DNA of 5,605 nt from Deltaproteobacteria bacterium (GTDB lineage Bacteria > Desulfobacterota > Desulfobacteria > Desulfobacterales > ETH-SRB1): positions 1 through 5,605 of the forward strand of contig JAFCZU010000285.1 of the NCBI GenBank assembly GCA_019314185.1. Direction: 5' to 3'. Positions 1 through 5,304 of the stretch are shown here, one piece after another. A program made the translations under genes and the position numbers. Below the pieces are notes generated by a model that had not been told where the DNA came from, searched no databases, and was given only the letters and a program-made list of their open reading frames with translations. Within the stretch, counting starts at the first letter, position 1; each line of letters starts with the position of its first letter.

Positions 1-41
1 AAAAAACAAGAAAAAGAATTACCAAAATAAGAACAACTTAC

Positions 42-115
42 TGCTAAGAACGCCAAGAACACTAAGAATAAATCTTTAAAACAAACTTTGCGTTCCTTTG
101 CGGCCTTTGCGGTAG
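42..115. repeat. Intergenic inverted repeat element of 9-10 nt units, copy 1
   Basis: The left arm (46-72) holds three AAGAA-type units 9 nt apart (AAGAACGCC, AAGAACACT, AAGAATAAA). The right arm (86-113) holds three TTTGCG units at 87, 97 and 106. The arms are imperfectly complementary, so the transcript could fold into a long hairpin with mismatches. The right arm is nearly identical to the one at 5253-5280, including the 10-then-9 nt spacing, so the two are copies of one family. The element runs right up to the glycosyltransferase start, and its end (GGTAG, 111-115) may serve as that gene's ribosome binding site. Positions 1-41 are A-rich; I see no gene in them beyond a possible nine-codon tail of an upstream gene ending at 30. 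Confidence 0.7.
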
Positions 116-120
116 AAAAA

Positions 121-1179
121 ATGAAAAAAATCAATCTTCTCCATCTCATCCAGGGCCTTGAAATAGGCGGTCTTGAAATTATGGTTGTTAACTTACTCGA
201 ACGAATAGACCGTTCTCAATACCGCCCTTCAATCTGCTGCTATGATTCTCTTGGCAGTCTAACAGAAGGTTTGCCTGAAAGGGGCATTGGGGTGCATCTG
301 CTACGAAGGAAGCCCGGGATTGACTATTTTTATCCCTTCAAGCTCGCAAGGTACCTGAAAAAGTCAAAGATTAAGATTCTGCATCTTCACAATCCAACGG
401 CTCTTTTTTACGGAACCCTGGCCGGCAAGATAGCGGGAACCCCGTGTATTATCTATACGGAACATGGGAGGGATTTTTCTTCAAGCATCAAAGTCAAGAT
501 AGCCAACAGCCTGCTTTGTAAAATGGTGGATAAAATTGTAGTGGTGGCAGAATGTGGCAAAAGGTATCTTGTTAAACATGAGGGTGTGAATGAGAAAAAA
601 ATAATAAAAATATACAACGGTATTGATTCGAAAAAGTTTGGAACAAGACAAGAGGTTGCATTAATACGGCGGGAACTTGGAATAACAGACGATCAGTCCG
701 TCATCGGTATGGTTGCACGCCTTGATCCAATAAATGCGGTTTTGCTGGTTATTGGCGATGGCTCAATAAGAACTGAACTGGAAAACATGACAGCCGACCT
801 CGGACTGCAAGATCATGTCAAGTTCCTTGGAGCGAGGAGTGATATTCCGGAATTGTTGAGCGTGTTGGATGTTTTTGTTTTATCTTCCTTTAGCGAGGGG
901 CTTTCCCTTACCCTGATTGAGGCATGTGCGGCGGCAAGGCCGATAGTAGCCACCGATGTGGGGGGTAATGCGGAAAACGTCGAGCACGAAAGCAATGGAC
1001 TTCTTGTGCCGTCTGACCAGCCCGAAGTTATGGCGAGAGCTATTCTCGAAATCTTGATTGATGAAGCAAAAGCAAGGCAGATGGGAGAAATGGGAAGAAA
1101 GAAATTTGAAAAGGCATTTACATTGGATGCAATGGTGAAAAGGTATGAAGATTTGTATGAGTCTTGCCTTTGTCCGTAA
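121..1179 (+). CDS. Glycosyltransferase family 4 (GT-B fold), internally shortened
   Basis: This 352-residue protein is a cytoplasmic, retaining GT4 transferase, expected to add a sugar from a nucleotide donor to a growing polysaccharide. The N-terminal domain opens with a glycine loop (LIQGLEIGGLE), and EHGRDF and YNGID motifs follow. The C-terminal domain has GMVARLDP (R200), VIGDG and the GT4 E-x7-E motif EGLSLTLIE (E259, E267), then TDVGGNAENV. It resembles the sugar transferases found beside exosortase genes (the PEP-CTERM/EpsH-associated Stp2 type), which fits the exosortase downstream; the exact subfamily is inference. I chose ATG 121 over TTG 88 because the extra residues would be encoded by the intergenic repeat and homologues typically begin MKK-hydrophobic. 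Odd point: RLDPI runs directly into NAVLLVIGDG. Family members usually have about 18-20 residues there, including a conserved lysine and the first helix of the donor domain. Activity may therefore be lost even though the frame is open. Confidence 0.9.
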   Translation: MKKINLLHLIQGLEIGGLEIMVVNLLERIDRSQYRPSICCYDSLGSLTEGLPERGIGVHLLRRKPGIDYFYPFKLARYLKKSKIKILHLHNPTALFYGTLAGKIAGTPCIIYTEHGRDFSSSIKVKIANSLLCKMVDKIVVVAECGKRYLVKHEGVNEKKIIKIYNGIDSKKFGTRQEVALIRRELGITDDQSVIGMVARLDPINAVLLVIGDGSIRTELENMTADLGLQDHVKFLGARSDIPELLSVLDVFVLSSFSEGLSLTLIEACAAARPIVATDVGGNAENVEHESNGLLVPSDQPEVMARAILEILIDEAKARQMGEMGRKKFEKAFTLDAMVKRYEDLYESCLCP

Positions 1180-1208
1180 AACTGAGGAAGGTACGGAGAT
1201 AGCTACTT

Positions 1209-2069
1209 ATGGGACCAAAACAAAATAGTGATGCTTGGACTGTTGCGCAAACGATAGGTAAGAATGGCACGGGTAATTGGCTTGATTTCAACATGGAGTT
1301 AGATGAGGTCTATCGGGCTGCGGAAAAATGGAAAAAGGCCATATCAGGTATTAATAAGCCATGGTTATGCTGGAATATCTACGACAAATGGAGCGTGTTG
1401 CAACAGAAACTCGTATTGGAAATGGGCTGGACTCCGGTTGTAGGTTGGGACCCCAATTGTGTCCTTGGGCCCCCACCCATTGTACCGGGGGCAATTTCAG
1501 TCAATTTTAATGAAGACTTGCAATTTAAAGCTTTGTGGCCGCATTTCCCACTCGAATTTGCTTTTTTGTGGTCCGAGAAACTCGCATTTTGGCATGCTGA
1601 TTTACTTGTAAGAATGGAAAAATTGGAAAAAATCGTTTCCTTGTTTGAAGACCTTAAAAATAATGAGATGGCCGCGGTTCTGTCCATTGGCGGTAGGCGA
1701 AATCTACTCAACTTTCGTTCTCACAGGTATTGGGAGTTACTCGGTTGTATCACTAAAGGTGCAAGTGAAAGCCAGTTACAACTTGGTTGTGGATGGTGGA
1801 GGCATTTTTACAAGCATCCCAATTGCCCGCCGAGCGAAAAGGAAAAGAGATCTAAGTATTATTATGATAGCGGTGTGGGCATAATGTACTGGAAGAGAAA
1901 GTACAAAGGAAAAGTCTACAATATTAAGGCAAAGTGGATTGAAGAAGGCCATTGTTCTCGGATTGGAAACAAGAACTATAAGAGAGGAATTAGCAAGAGT
2001 GAAGAAATGAATTTAAACTTTGATCTGCAGAAAATTGCGACGAAATTAGGGCTCGAAAAATTTTTGTAG
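1209..2069 (+). CDS. Trp-rich hypothetical protein of polysaccharide locus, possible glycosyltransferase
   Basis: I do not recognise a named family for this 286-residue protein. The start is well supported: GGAGA at 1195-1199 lies 9 nt before ATG 1209. It follows the GT4 gene after 29 nt, so the two are probably co-transcribed. It has 16 tryptophans (5.6%), many in motif-like clusters: KPWLCWN, GWTPVVGWDPN, LWPHFPLEF, FWHADLLV (W128-V134), RYWELLGC, GCGWWRHF (193-200), YDSGVGIMYW (to about 226) and EEGHCSR (245-251). No signal peptide or transmembrane helix is evident, so it is probably cytoplasmic. The order hydrophobic-strand/HADLLV, then a Gly/Trp-rich middle, then a late GH motif is reminiscent of GT-A transferases, where an acidic motif binds metal and sugar nucleotide. 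This is only an analogy. The conserved-looking core begins near residue 47 (INKPWLCWN); the first 45 residues may be variable. Confidence 0.72.
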   Translation: MGPKQNSDAWTVAQTIGKNGTGNWLDFNMELDEVYRAAEKWKKAISGINKPWLCWNIYDKWSVLQQKLVLEMGWTPVVGWDPNCVLGPPPIVPGAISVNFNEDLQFKALWPHFPLEFAFLWSEKLAFWHADLLVRMEKLEKIVSLFEDLKNNEMAAVLSIGGRRNLLNFRSHRYWELLGCITKGASESQLQLGCGWWRHFYKHPNCPPSEKEKRSKYYYDSGVGIMYWKRKYKGKVYNIKAKWIEEGHCSRIGNKNYKRGISKSEEMNLNFDLQKIATKLGLEKFL

Positions 2070-2181
2070 TTAGATTGAATCGTCTTTCGAATGGAATTTT
2101 ACAGTACGTTTTTAGTGGGTTTGTTTCGCTTTCAAAAATACATTTTTACATTTTTCAATTGTCTATTGGTGAATACTTCTA

Positions 2182-2739
2182 ATGTCCGAATTCGACTTAA
2201 TCCACGATAATAAGAGGGCTCATAAAAAGGATAACCTGATCCTGCCCAAAAAGAAAATCCTTGTAACCTTAGCTGGAGGAGGCTTTCTGTGGGAAGCCCA
2301 GGCTCTCATAAAAGGCATGGGAAACGATTACGAGTATCACTACGTAACAACACCTGATGCAGTAGGTAAGGTTGGAGTGGTCGATATCCCGGAGGGGGGG
2401 ATTCATATCATAGCAAAGCCTACAACTATGAATGAGAAATCAAGCCTGAAAAAGGTGAAAAATACACTGCGCAGCTTCAGGGATGTCTGCAGGGTGATCA
2501 GGAAGGTTGATTTTTTTGCCGTTATCTGTGTCGGGTCCTCCATTGCCGTACCTTTATGCTTTTGGGCAAAATGCTTCAGGAAAAAAGCAATCTTTGTTGA
2601 AACCATTACTCGCATTTCAAAACCTTCTCTTACAGGGAAAATTATCAGCGCCCTGAAACTCTGTGACCGCTTCTATGTTCAATGGCCCGAGGGTGTAAGC
2701 CTTTATAAAGGAGCAATATACGCAGGAACCGTTTTATGA
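2182..2739 (+). CDS. pssD: PssD/Alg14-like glycosyltransferase subunit (membrane-anchoring half)
   Basis: This 185-residue protein matches the Alg14/PssD/Cps14F family. Its members partner an Alg13/PssE-type catalytic subunit at the inner face of the membrane to transfer a sugar onto a lipid-linked polysaccharide precursor. After a basic, hydrophilic N-terminal extension of about 24 residues comes KILVTLAGGGFLWEAQAL (25-42), the counterpart of the family's glycine-rich loop. Then follow ICVGSSIAVPLCFWAK (115-130), VETITRISKPSLTGK (139-153), YVQWPE (to E170) and the family-typical end IYAGTVL. These make it full length. ATG 2182 has a weak GGTGA at 2168-2172. The 112 nt before it are AT-rich with no gene or clear promoter. 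Its stop codon overlaps a downstream ATG (ATGA at 2736-2739), the normal coupling to pssE. That ATG is now orphaned, because the real pssE lies about 1.9 kb downstream. Confidence 0.87.
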   Translation: MSEFDLIHDNKRAHKKDNLILPKKKILVTLAGGGFLWEAQALIKGMGNDYEYHYVTTPDAVGKVGVVDIPEGGIHIIAKPTTMNEKSSLKKVKNTLRSFRDVCRVIRKVDFFAVICVGSSIAVPLCFWAKCFRKKAIFVETITRISKPSLTGKIISALKLCDRFYVQWPEGVSLYKGAIYAGTVL

Positions 2740-2740
2740 T
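2723..2740 (+). repeat. Direct repeat, left copy, at the pssD/pssE junction
   Basis: An 18-nt sequence beginning CAGGAACCGT and ending TTATGAT matches 4653-4670 at 17 of 18 positions; the only difference is T versus G in a valine codon wobble position. It covers the last codons of pssD, an AGGAA Shine-Dalgarno and an ATGA stop/start overlap. Sequence beyond both copies is unrelated. The pair therefore marks the ends of an inserted segment or a rearrangement. Confidence 0.85.
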
Positions 2741-2828
2741 TGGTTTGAATTCTCTTGCCGATGAACATAGCGCCCTGCGGGCGAACTTTATTAAAACTTT
2801 GACAGGATTGACAGGATTGACTGGATAA
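2736..2828 (+). other. Orphaned pssE start codon with 30-codon read-through frame
   Basis: The ATG overlapping the pssD stop is followed by ATT, as in pssE (MI), and then departs from the pssE sequence. The frame continues for 30 codons through a GC hairpin (CGCCC-TGC-GGGCG, 2771-2783) and the 9-nt tandem repeats, which it reads as repeated LTG, before TAA at 2826-2828. I read it as a by-product of the insertion, not a gene. The translation signal is intact, so the peptide could still be made through coupling to pssD. Confidence 0.4.
2799..2827 (+). repeat. Three 9-nt tandem repeats, left arm of an inverted cassette
   Basis: Units TTGACAGGA, TTGACAGGA and TTGACTGGA lie end to end. Positions 2810-2827 are the reverse complement of 3078-3095 with 17 of 18 matches, so the two arms bracket about 250 nt as near-terminal inverted repeats. 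Confidence 0.85.
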
Positions 2829-2939
2829 TGTTCATGTTAATCATGAAATAAAATCCTACGAACGAACATATTATTAGATTTTGCTATGCCCAGTTCCTGA
2901 AAAGAGAATTTGAGAGAAGGCTGCAACAGCTTAAACCTA

Positions 2940-2961
2940 TCCGCCAGAGTACGTTGGCGGA
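2940..2961. other. Hairpin with perfect 7-bp stem
   Basis: TCCGCCA (2940-2946) pairs fully with TGGCGGA (2955-2961) around an 8-nt loop. No T-tract follows, so it is not a standard intrinsic terminator. It sits in the middle of the inverted-repeat cassette and may be a structural part of that element. Confidence 0.55.
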
Positions 2962-2976
2962 CTGTACATTTGAAGC

Positions 2977-3096
2977 GTTAACAGGATAGAATTGGCTGAT
3001 AAACAGGATATCGGGTACAATGGTTTTTTTAAATCAAGTCAATCCTGTTATCCTGTCAGAAAAGGAAATTCCTATACTATCCAGTTAATCCTGTCG
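2977..3096. repeat. ACAGGAT / ATCCTGT repeats in opposite orientations, right part of cassette
   Basis: ACAGGAT occurs at 2981-2987 and 3003-3009. The opposite orientation, TCCTGT, occurs at 3043 and 3051, and ATCCAGTTA-ATCCTGTCG lies at 3079-3096. The last pair mirrors the tandem units at 2799-2827. The whole 2799-3096 block thus looks like nested inverted repeats of a 9-nt motif, a REP- or MITE-like arrangement with no coding capacity. Confidence 0.75.
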
Positions 3097-3197
3097 GACC
3101 TTTATATACCTCGGAAGGTTACAAATTGCGCTTTTTTGCCTGCCCTGTAAGGAGGAGCGACTGCATCGGGGCGCTCTGGTGGTGGAAAAAGCTTTTC

Positions 3198-3226
3198 TTG
3201 ACACAACATGACATGCGAATTATAAT
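3198..3226 (+). promoter_or_regulatory. Perfect consensus sigma70-type promoter for the ATPase gene
   Basis: TTGACA at 3198-3203 and TATAAT at 3221-3226 are separated by exactly 17 nt, the ideal bacterial housekeeping promoter. Transcription should begin near 3233 and give a leader of about 35 nt to ATG 3268. With no clear terminator after the ATPase, transcripts could continue into pssE and the exosortase. Confidence 0.85.
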
Positions 3227-3236
3227 TCGCATGTCA
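3209..3236. promoter_or_regulatory. Perfect 28-bp palindrome over the -10 box, probable operator
   Basis: The half-site TGACATGCGAATTA (3209-3222) is followed immediately by its exact reverse complement to 3236, with no mismatch and no spacer. It covers the -10 box and the expected transcription start, so a dimeric repressor bound here would block the promoter. A transcript from upstream could also form a hairpin. Which protein binds is unknown; no DNA-binding regulator is encoded in the window, and binding by the ATPase itself is speculative. Confidence 0.75.
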
Positions 3237-3253
3237 ATGATATTAATACGAGA

Positions 3254-3264
3254 TATAATTCGCA
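3254..3264 (+). repeat. Third copy of the operator half-site, just before the ATPase start
   Basis: TATAATTCGCA here repeats 3221-3231 of the palindrome exactly, 33 nt further on, and ends 3 nt before the ATG. It could be an extra operator half-site. It also recreates a TATAAT box 8 nt before the ATG, from which a leaderless message could start, although no good -35 lies upstream of it. Confidence 0.65.
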
Positions 3265-3267
3265 AAA

Positions 3268-4599
3268 ATGAAAGAGGTTCTGCTAAAACATAATTACCAG
3301 TGGCATGACAGGAGCTTTGATACCGGTATAAAAAGAGATCTTCTTGCAAAGATTATCAAAACACTTGATATCCGCCACGTGGTCGCAATATCCGGAGCTC
3401 GAAGATCAGGCAAATCTTACATTTTCAGACAACTTATCAAGCACCTTATTGATTCCGGAGTAAAGCGGGAAAATGTCCTTCAGGTCAATTTCGAAGATCC
3501 ATTCTTTATTTCTTTGCGTAATGATATTTCTATATTTGAAAATCTTTATTCAGAATTCCTTAACATAAAAAATCCTGCAGGAAAGGTTTATCTGTTTTTA
3601 GATGAAATACAGAATATAAATAACTGGCAGTTCTGGGTAAGAGATATATATGACAGAAATGAGCACGTCAAAATCTTCATAACGGGTTCAAATTCCGAGC
3701 TTCTTTCCGATGAGCTTGCCACACATCTTACAGGTAGAGTAATTGCTTTTGATAATTTTCCATTTTCTTTTACTGAATATTTTAAAGGGCTGAATGATCC
3801 CCATCTTCCGGAACTTACTGAATCATACAACCCTGAAAAACTTTATGAACATTTGTATCCATATAAAGAGAAACTTCTGCATTATATTGAATTGAGTTTT
3901 AAAAGAGGGCTGTTTCCGGAAGTTGCGTATTTTGAGGATATTGAACTTGTTAAAGATATTCTTTCGCAATATTTTCAGAATGTGCTGTTTCGGGATATTG
4001 TGCGCAGGTTCTCTATCAGGAAAACAAAAGTCATTGAACAGTTGGCATATTATCTTTCTACAAACTTTACTTCCATATATTCTTACCGAAAACTTGCGGA
4101 TGCAGTAGGAACCAATGAGAATACACTCAAAGAGTATCTCTCTTATTTTGAAAAAGCTTATCTGTTTTTTTCTGTAGATTATTTTGAGTATTCTCTTAAA
4201 AAGCAGTTTAAAAGGAACAAGAAAATATATGCGGTGGACTGCGGAATGAGAGATGCAACTTCATTCTCTTTTTCGGAAGACAGCGGAAGGTATGCTGAAA
4301 ATACGGTATTTCAAATGTTAAGGCGAATGACAGATAAGGTCTATTACTGGTATGAAGACAGCGGCAAAAAAGAGATAGATTTCGTCATAAAACCACGTAA
4401 CCAGCCGATTGCAATCAATGTATCATATACTGACGAATTACCGGCCCGAGAGTTCGAGGCATTCAAAGCCTTTTCAAAAATTGCAACGCCTGAAAGATAC
4501 ATTCTTGTGACCAAAAAGCATTTTGAAAGAAAAACACTGGATGGAAAAATCATCGAACTTATACCTCTATGGGTCTTTGTATTTCTAAAACTTTTTTGA
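3268..4599 (+). CDS. AAA_14/DUF4143 family ATP-binding protein
   Basis: This 443-residue protein has the normal length and layout of the widespread AAA_14 + DUF4143 ATPases. These are scattered, strain-variable genes of unsettled function. Visible parts are the N-terminal motif LLKHNYQWHD, the Walker A GARRSGKS (43-50), the Walker B VYLFLDE (107-113; D112, E113), the sensor-like ITGSNS (138-143), and LTGR (154-157) with a possible arginine finger. A helical region containing RGLFPEV follows, then the C-terminal DUF4143 domain with YWYEDSGKKEIDFVI (E369, D371) and INVSYT. The last part resembles a PD-(D/E)xK nuclease fold, but a serine sits where an active nuclease would have the EVK lysine, as is common in this family. 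No signal peptide or membrane helix is evident. The start fits the family, yet no Shine-Dalgarno precedes it. The gene is unrelated to polysaccharide synthesis and lies between pssD and pssE, consistent with a mobile or selfish module carrying its own promoter. Confidence 0.93.
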   Translation: MKEVLLKHNYQWHDRSFDTGIKRDLLAKIIKTLDIRHVVAISGARRSGKSYIFRQLIKHLIDSGVKRENVLQVNFEDPFFISLRNDISIFENLYSEFLNIKNPAGKVYLFLDEIQNINNWQFWVRDIYDRNEHVKIFITGSNSELLSDELATHLTGRVIAFDNFPFSFTEYFKGLNDPHLPELTESYNPEKLYEHLYPYKEKLLHYIELSFKRGLFPEVAYFEDIELVKDILSQYFQNVLFRDIVRRFSIRKTKVIEQLAYYLSTNFTSIYSYRKLADAVGTNENTLKEYLSYFEKAYLFFSVDYFEYSLKKQFKRNKKIYAVDCGMRDATSFSFSEDSGRYAENTVFQMLRRMTDKVYYWYEDSGKKEIDFVIKPRNQPIAINVSYTDELPAREFEAFKAFSKIATPERYILVTKKHFERKTLDGKIIELIPLWVFVFLKLF

Positions 4600-4652
4600 A
4601 ACGGCCTTGTCTGGGCCAGGGCCAGGTGATTTCTTCCTCAACAAGCTGGATA

Positions 4653-4670
4653 CAGGAACCGTGTTATGAT
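4653..4670 (+). repeat. Direct repeat, right copy, carrying the pssE ribosome binding site and start
   Basis: This copy matches 2723-2740 at 17 of 18 positions. It contains AGGAA (4654-4658) 7 nt before ATG 4666 and so supplies the working translation start of pssE. In the frame of pssD it still reads TGTVL-stop, echoing AGTVL-stop at the true pssD end. Confidence 0.85.
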
Positions 4671-5145
4671 CTTTGTTACTGTAGGAACGACAATTTGGTT
4701 TGATGATCTAATAGAAACCATAGATCAACTTGTTGCAAGCGAACAAATCCACGAGCCCGTGGTGTGCCAGATCGGCAATGGAAGGTATATTCCAAAAAAC
4801 TGTGAATACTTTCGATTTCAAAAGAGTATAGACGAATGGATACAGCGGTCATCGGTGGTGATTAGTCATGGAGGGACGGGCACAGTGCTTTCGCTGCTGG
4901 TGATGCAAAAGCCCTTTGTGGCTGTGGCCAATCCCATGGGAGCGGATGATCACCAATCACAGTTTTTAGAACGACTTGAAAGAACGGGCTGCGTTCTGTG
5001 GTGTCGTAATTTGGAAGATTTGCCGCATTTTATCCATAAAGCAGACGCATTTAAATCCAGGCTCCTCGGCACGGAACATCTTGCTGACGATATCAAAGCC
5101 TTTCTTGATCTTGCTGACGATATCAAAGCCTTTCTTGAGTCATAA
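4666..5145 (+). CDS. pssE: PssE/Alg13-like glycosyltransferase subunit (nucleotide-sugar-binding half)
   Basis: This 159-residue protein is the Alg13/PssE/Cps14G-type partner of PssD. It corresponds to the C-terminal domain of GT28 enzymes such as MurG and binds the UDP-sugar donor. Hallmarks are the N-terminal MIFVTVGTT (1-9), the donor-binding SHGGTGT (67-73) and the ADDHQSQFLE segment (D95, H96, Q97) near the end of the Rossmann domain. ATG 4666 is set by AGGAA 7 nt upstream and by the exact family N-terminus. Its coupling partner pssD lies about 1.9 kb upstream instead of overlapping, so translational coupling is lost and expression must rely on read-through or the ATPase promoter. The last 20 or so residues contain a perfect 10-residue repeat (LADDIKAFLD, then LADDIKAFLE) from a 30-nt duplication. 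It lies after the catalytic core and is probably tolerated. Confidence 0.9.
   Translation: MIFVTVGTTIWFDDLIETIDQLVASEQIHEPVVCQIGNGRYIPKNCEYFRFQKSIDEWIQRSSVVISHGGTGTVLSLLVMQKPFVAVANPMGADDHQSQFLERLERTGCVLWCRNLEDLPHFIHKADAFKSRLLGTEHLADDIKAFLDLADDIKAFLES
5079..5138 (+). repeat. Perfect 2 x 30-nt tandem duplication in the pssE 3' end
   Basis: Positions 5079-5108 and 5109-5138 are identical over all 30 nt (unit begins TCTTGCTGACGATATC). Because 30 is a multiple of three, it adds ten residues without a frameshift. Full identity points to a recent slippage event, or an assembly artefact. Confidence 0.95.
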
Positions 5146-5157
5146 AGGGAAAATAAA

Positions 5158-5282
5158 CCACGAAGAACACGAAAAATCACGAAGATTGGAATTTGATATA
5201 TTGTCAAATCGTGTTATTGATGGTGCCTTAATCTAAAACTTCTTAGGAAAAACTTTGCGTTTCTTTGCGCTCTTTGCGGTGA
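5158..5282. repeat. Intergenic inverted repeat element of 9-10 nt units, copy 2
   Basis: The left arm has CACGAA at 5159, 5168 and 5178 (spacing 9, 10). The right arm has TTTGCG at 5254, 5264 and 5273 (spacing 10, 9), so the spacing is mirrored and the arms can pair imperfectly. About 70 AT-rich nt lie between them. The right arm matches 86-113 closely. Frames read through it give artefact peptides such as NHEEHE, which should not be annotated. It fills the pssE-exosortase gap and could act as a hairpin that protects RNA ends or attenuates transcription. Confidence 0.75.
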
Positions 5283-5304
5283 AATATTTTTTTGGGAAAA
5301 TCAC

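Larger units (their letters stand above)
2740..3267. other. Gene-free stretch: repeats, hairpin, then ATPase promoter
   Basis: These 528 nt contain no convincing gene. In order, they hold a short GC hairpin (2771-2783), three 9-nt tandem repeats, about 110 nt of unassigned sequence, a 7-bp stem hairpin, a cluster of ACAGGAT / ATCCTGT repeats in both orientations, a mixed stretch at 3100-3190, and the ATPase promoter. One frame stays open for about 46 codons (2852 to about 2989; it includes FLKREFERRLQQLKP) but has no start codon or recognisable family. It may be chance or a gene relic. Confidence 0.6.
2741..4652 (+). mobile_element. Putative 1.9-kb insertion carrying repeat cassette and DUF4143 ATPase
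   Basis: This segment lies between the two 18-nt direct repeats and separates pssD from pssE, genes that are usually adjacent. It holds an inverted-repeat cassette (2799-3096), a promoter/palindrome unit (3198-3236) and the ATPase gene. No transposase, integrase or clear terminal inverted repeats at its exact ends are visible, so the mechanism is unknown. A direct repeat of 18 bp is longer than most transposase target duplications. Alternatives are insertion by recombination between repeats, or deletion after duplication of a pssD-pssE pair. Between the ATPase stop and 4653 lie only about 53 nt of GC-rich spacer with no T-tract terminator. Confidence 0.5.

Noticed and set aside
1..30. Possible C-terminal tail of an upstream gene (KKQEKELPK then stop)
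   Set aside because: Only nine codons in A-rich sequence; the other frames are equally possible.
88..120. TTG start extending the GT4 gene by 11 residues
   Set aside because: The added residues (MRSFAAFAVEK) are encoded by the intergenic repeat arm, which also occurs non-coding near 5253; ATG 121 fits the family N-terminus.
1645..1884. 79-codon + strand frame inside the Trp-rich gene
   Set aside because: It is a shadow in another frame of a longer, well-started gene with coherent motifs.
2852..2989. Open frame of about 46 codons including FLKREFERRLQQLKP
   Set aside because: It has no start codon or ribosome binding site, no family I recognise, and it ends in the repeat cluster; it may be a relic but cannot be supported.
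2799..3096. CRISPR array
   Set aside because: The units are 9 nt, degenerate, in both orientations and without regular spacers; no cas genes are present.
3119..3349. 76-codon minus-strand frame over the ATPase promoter
   Set aside because: It crosses the promoter, the palindrome and the ATPase start, and shows no recognisable motif.
4600..4652. GC-rich GGCC/CTGGGCCAG palindromes as a terminator after the ATPase
   Set aside because: The stems are short and overlapping and no T-tract follows.
4976..5236. 86-codon + strand frame containing NHEEHE
   Set aside because: It overlaps pssE in another frame and then reads through the repeat element; this peptide pattern is a typical artefact of such repeats.
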